Part shown: positions 14,867 through 14,907 of the stretch, piece after piece
How the letters are laid out: each line of letters opens with the position of its first letter
Position numbering within the stretch: the stretch's first letter is position 1
The notes under the pieces: generated by a model
Database searches by the model: none
What the model was told of the DNA's origin: nothing
Seen by the model: the letters and a program-made list of their open reading frames with translations, nothing else
Source: Rikenellaceae bacterium
GTDB taxonomy: Bacteria > Bacteroidota > Bacteroidia > Bacteroidales > UBA932
Length of the DNA: 14,907 nucleotides
Direction of reading: 5' to 3'
Assembly (NCBI GenBank): GCA_900769735.1
Contig: CAAGHY010000058.1
Coordinates: forward strand, 1 to 14,907
Translations under genes and position numbers: made by a program

Positions 14867-14907
14867 GGACACTAATGATTTGATTTTTATATTTTTTGCT
14901 ATTGGAA

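Larger units (their letters stand above)
14536..14874 (-). mobile_element. Truncated IS4-like insertion sequence, left end only
   Basis: It comprises the transposase start plus about 130 bases of upstream leader, including a small hairpin near 14852-14866 and a TGTCCGGAGA stretch (minus strand, 14873-14864) that may be close to the terminal repeat. The right end is absent. The exact left end and any target duplication cannot be fixed without a full copy for comparison. Confidence 0.5.

Noticed and set aside
1..14907. CRISPR arrays, tRNA or rRNA genes
   Set aside because: No regularly spaced repeats and no recognisable tRNA or rRNA sequence were found on reading.

Overview
The window looks like a chromosomal segment of a member of the Bacteroidales (Bacteroidetes). 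The reasons are the -7 elements of the TAnnTTTG type upstream of three well-placed starts (1777-1784 minus, 1922-1929 plus, 7152-7159 minus), A/T-rich leaders without clear Shine-Dalgarno sequences, a large Big_2/fimbrillin-like lipoprotein, and an IS4-like transposase fragment of the type common in gut Bacteroides relatives. No species can be named from the sequence alone.

Left part (1-4550): a minus-strand gene that runs off the left edge encodes a soluble protein with an EF-hand-like loop and a CxxC/CxC cysteine set. It is divergent from a plus-strand gene for an 854-residue lipoprotein with a fimbrillin-like N-terminal half and Ig-like domains. The intergenic stretch between them carries two oppositely oriented promoters and a perfect 10-bp inverted repeat. 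A perfect 11-bp hairpin at 4525-4550 closes the lipoprotein gene and the convergent sugar operon.

Nucleotide-sugar part (4556-9410, mostly minus strand): galE, rfbC and rfbD form one operon with a promoter just before the real galE start (7121). They interconvert UDP-glucose and UDP-galactose and carry out the last two steps of dTDP-L-rhamnose synthesis; rfbA and rfbB are not in the window. A small unknown lipoprotein gene on the plus strand separates this operon from ugd (UDP-glucose 6-dehydrogenase).

Accessory cassette (9412-12119, minus strand): four tightly packed, visibly AT-richer genes encode a two-helix membrane protein (189 aa), a small soluble protein (116 aa), an ABC/OLD-like AAA ATPase without a Toprim domain (403 aa) and a 185-aa protein with a D...ExK motif like that of PD-(D/E)xK nucleases. 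Gene junctions are -11, +21 and +7 bp, and the last stop codon is 1 bp from the ugd start. I match this set to no named system. It is the best candidate here for an undescribed mobile or defence-type module; that role is inference.

Right part (12264-14907, minus strand): a polyprenyl-phosphate sugar-1-phosphate transferase (WecA/MraY family), a WbuC-type cupin, and only the C-terminal third of a DegT/DnrJ/EryC1 aminotransferase, followed by a strong terminator. Upstream lie a small ORF that looks like the tail of a lost gene and the N-terminal piece of an IS4-like transposase. This reads as a surface-polysaccharide (O-antigen or capsule) locus reduced by deletion and insertion, with the accessory cassette between its terminator and ugd.
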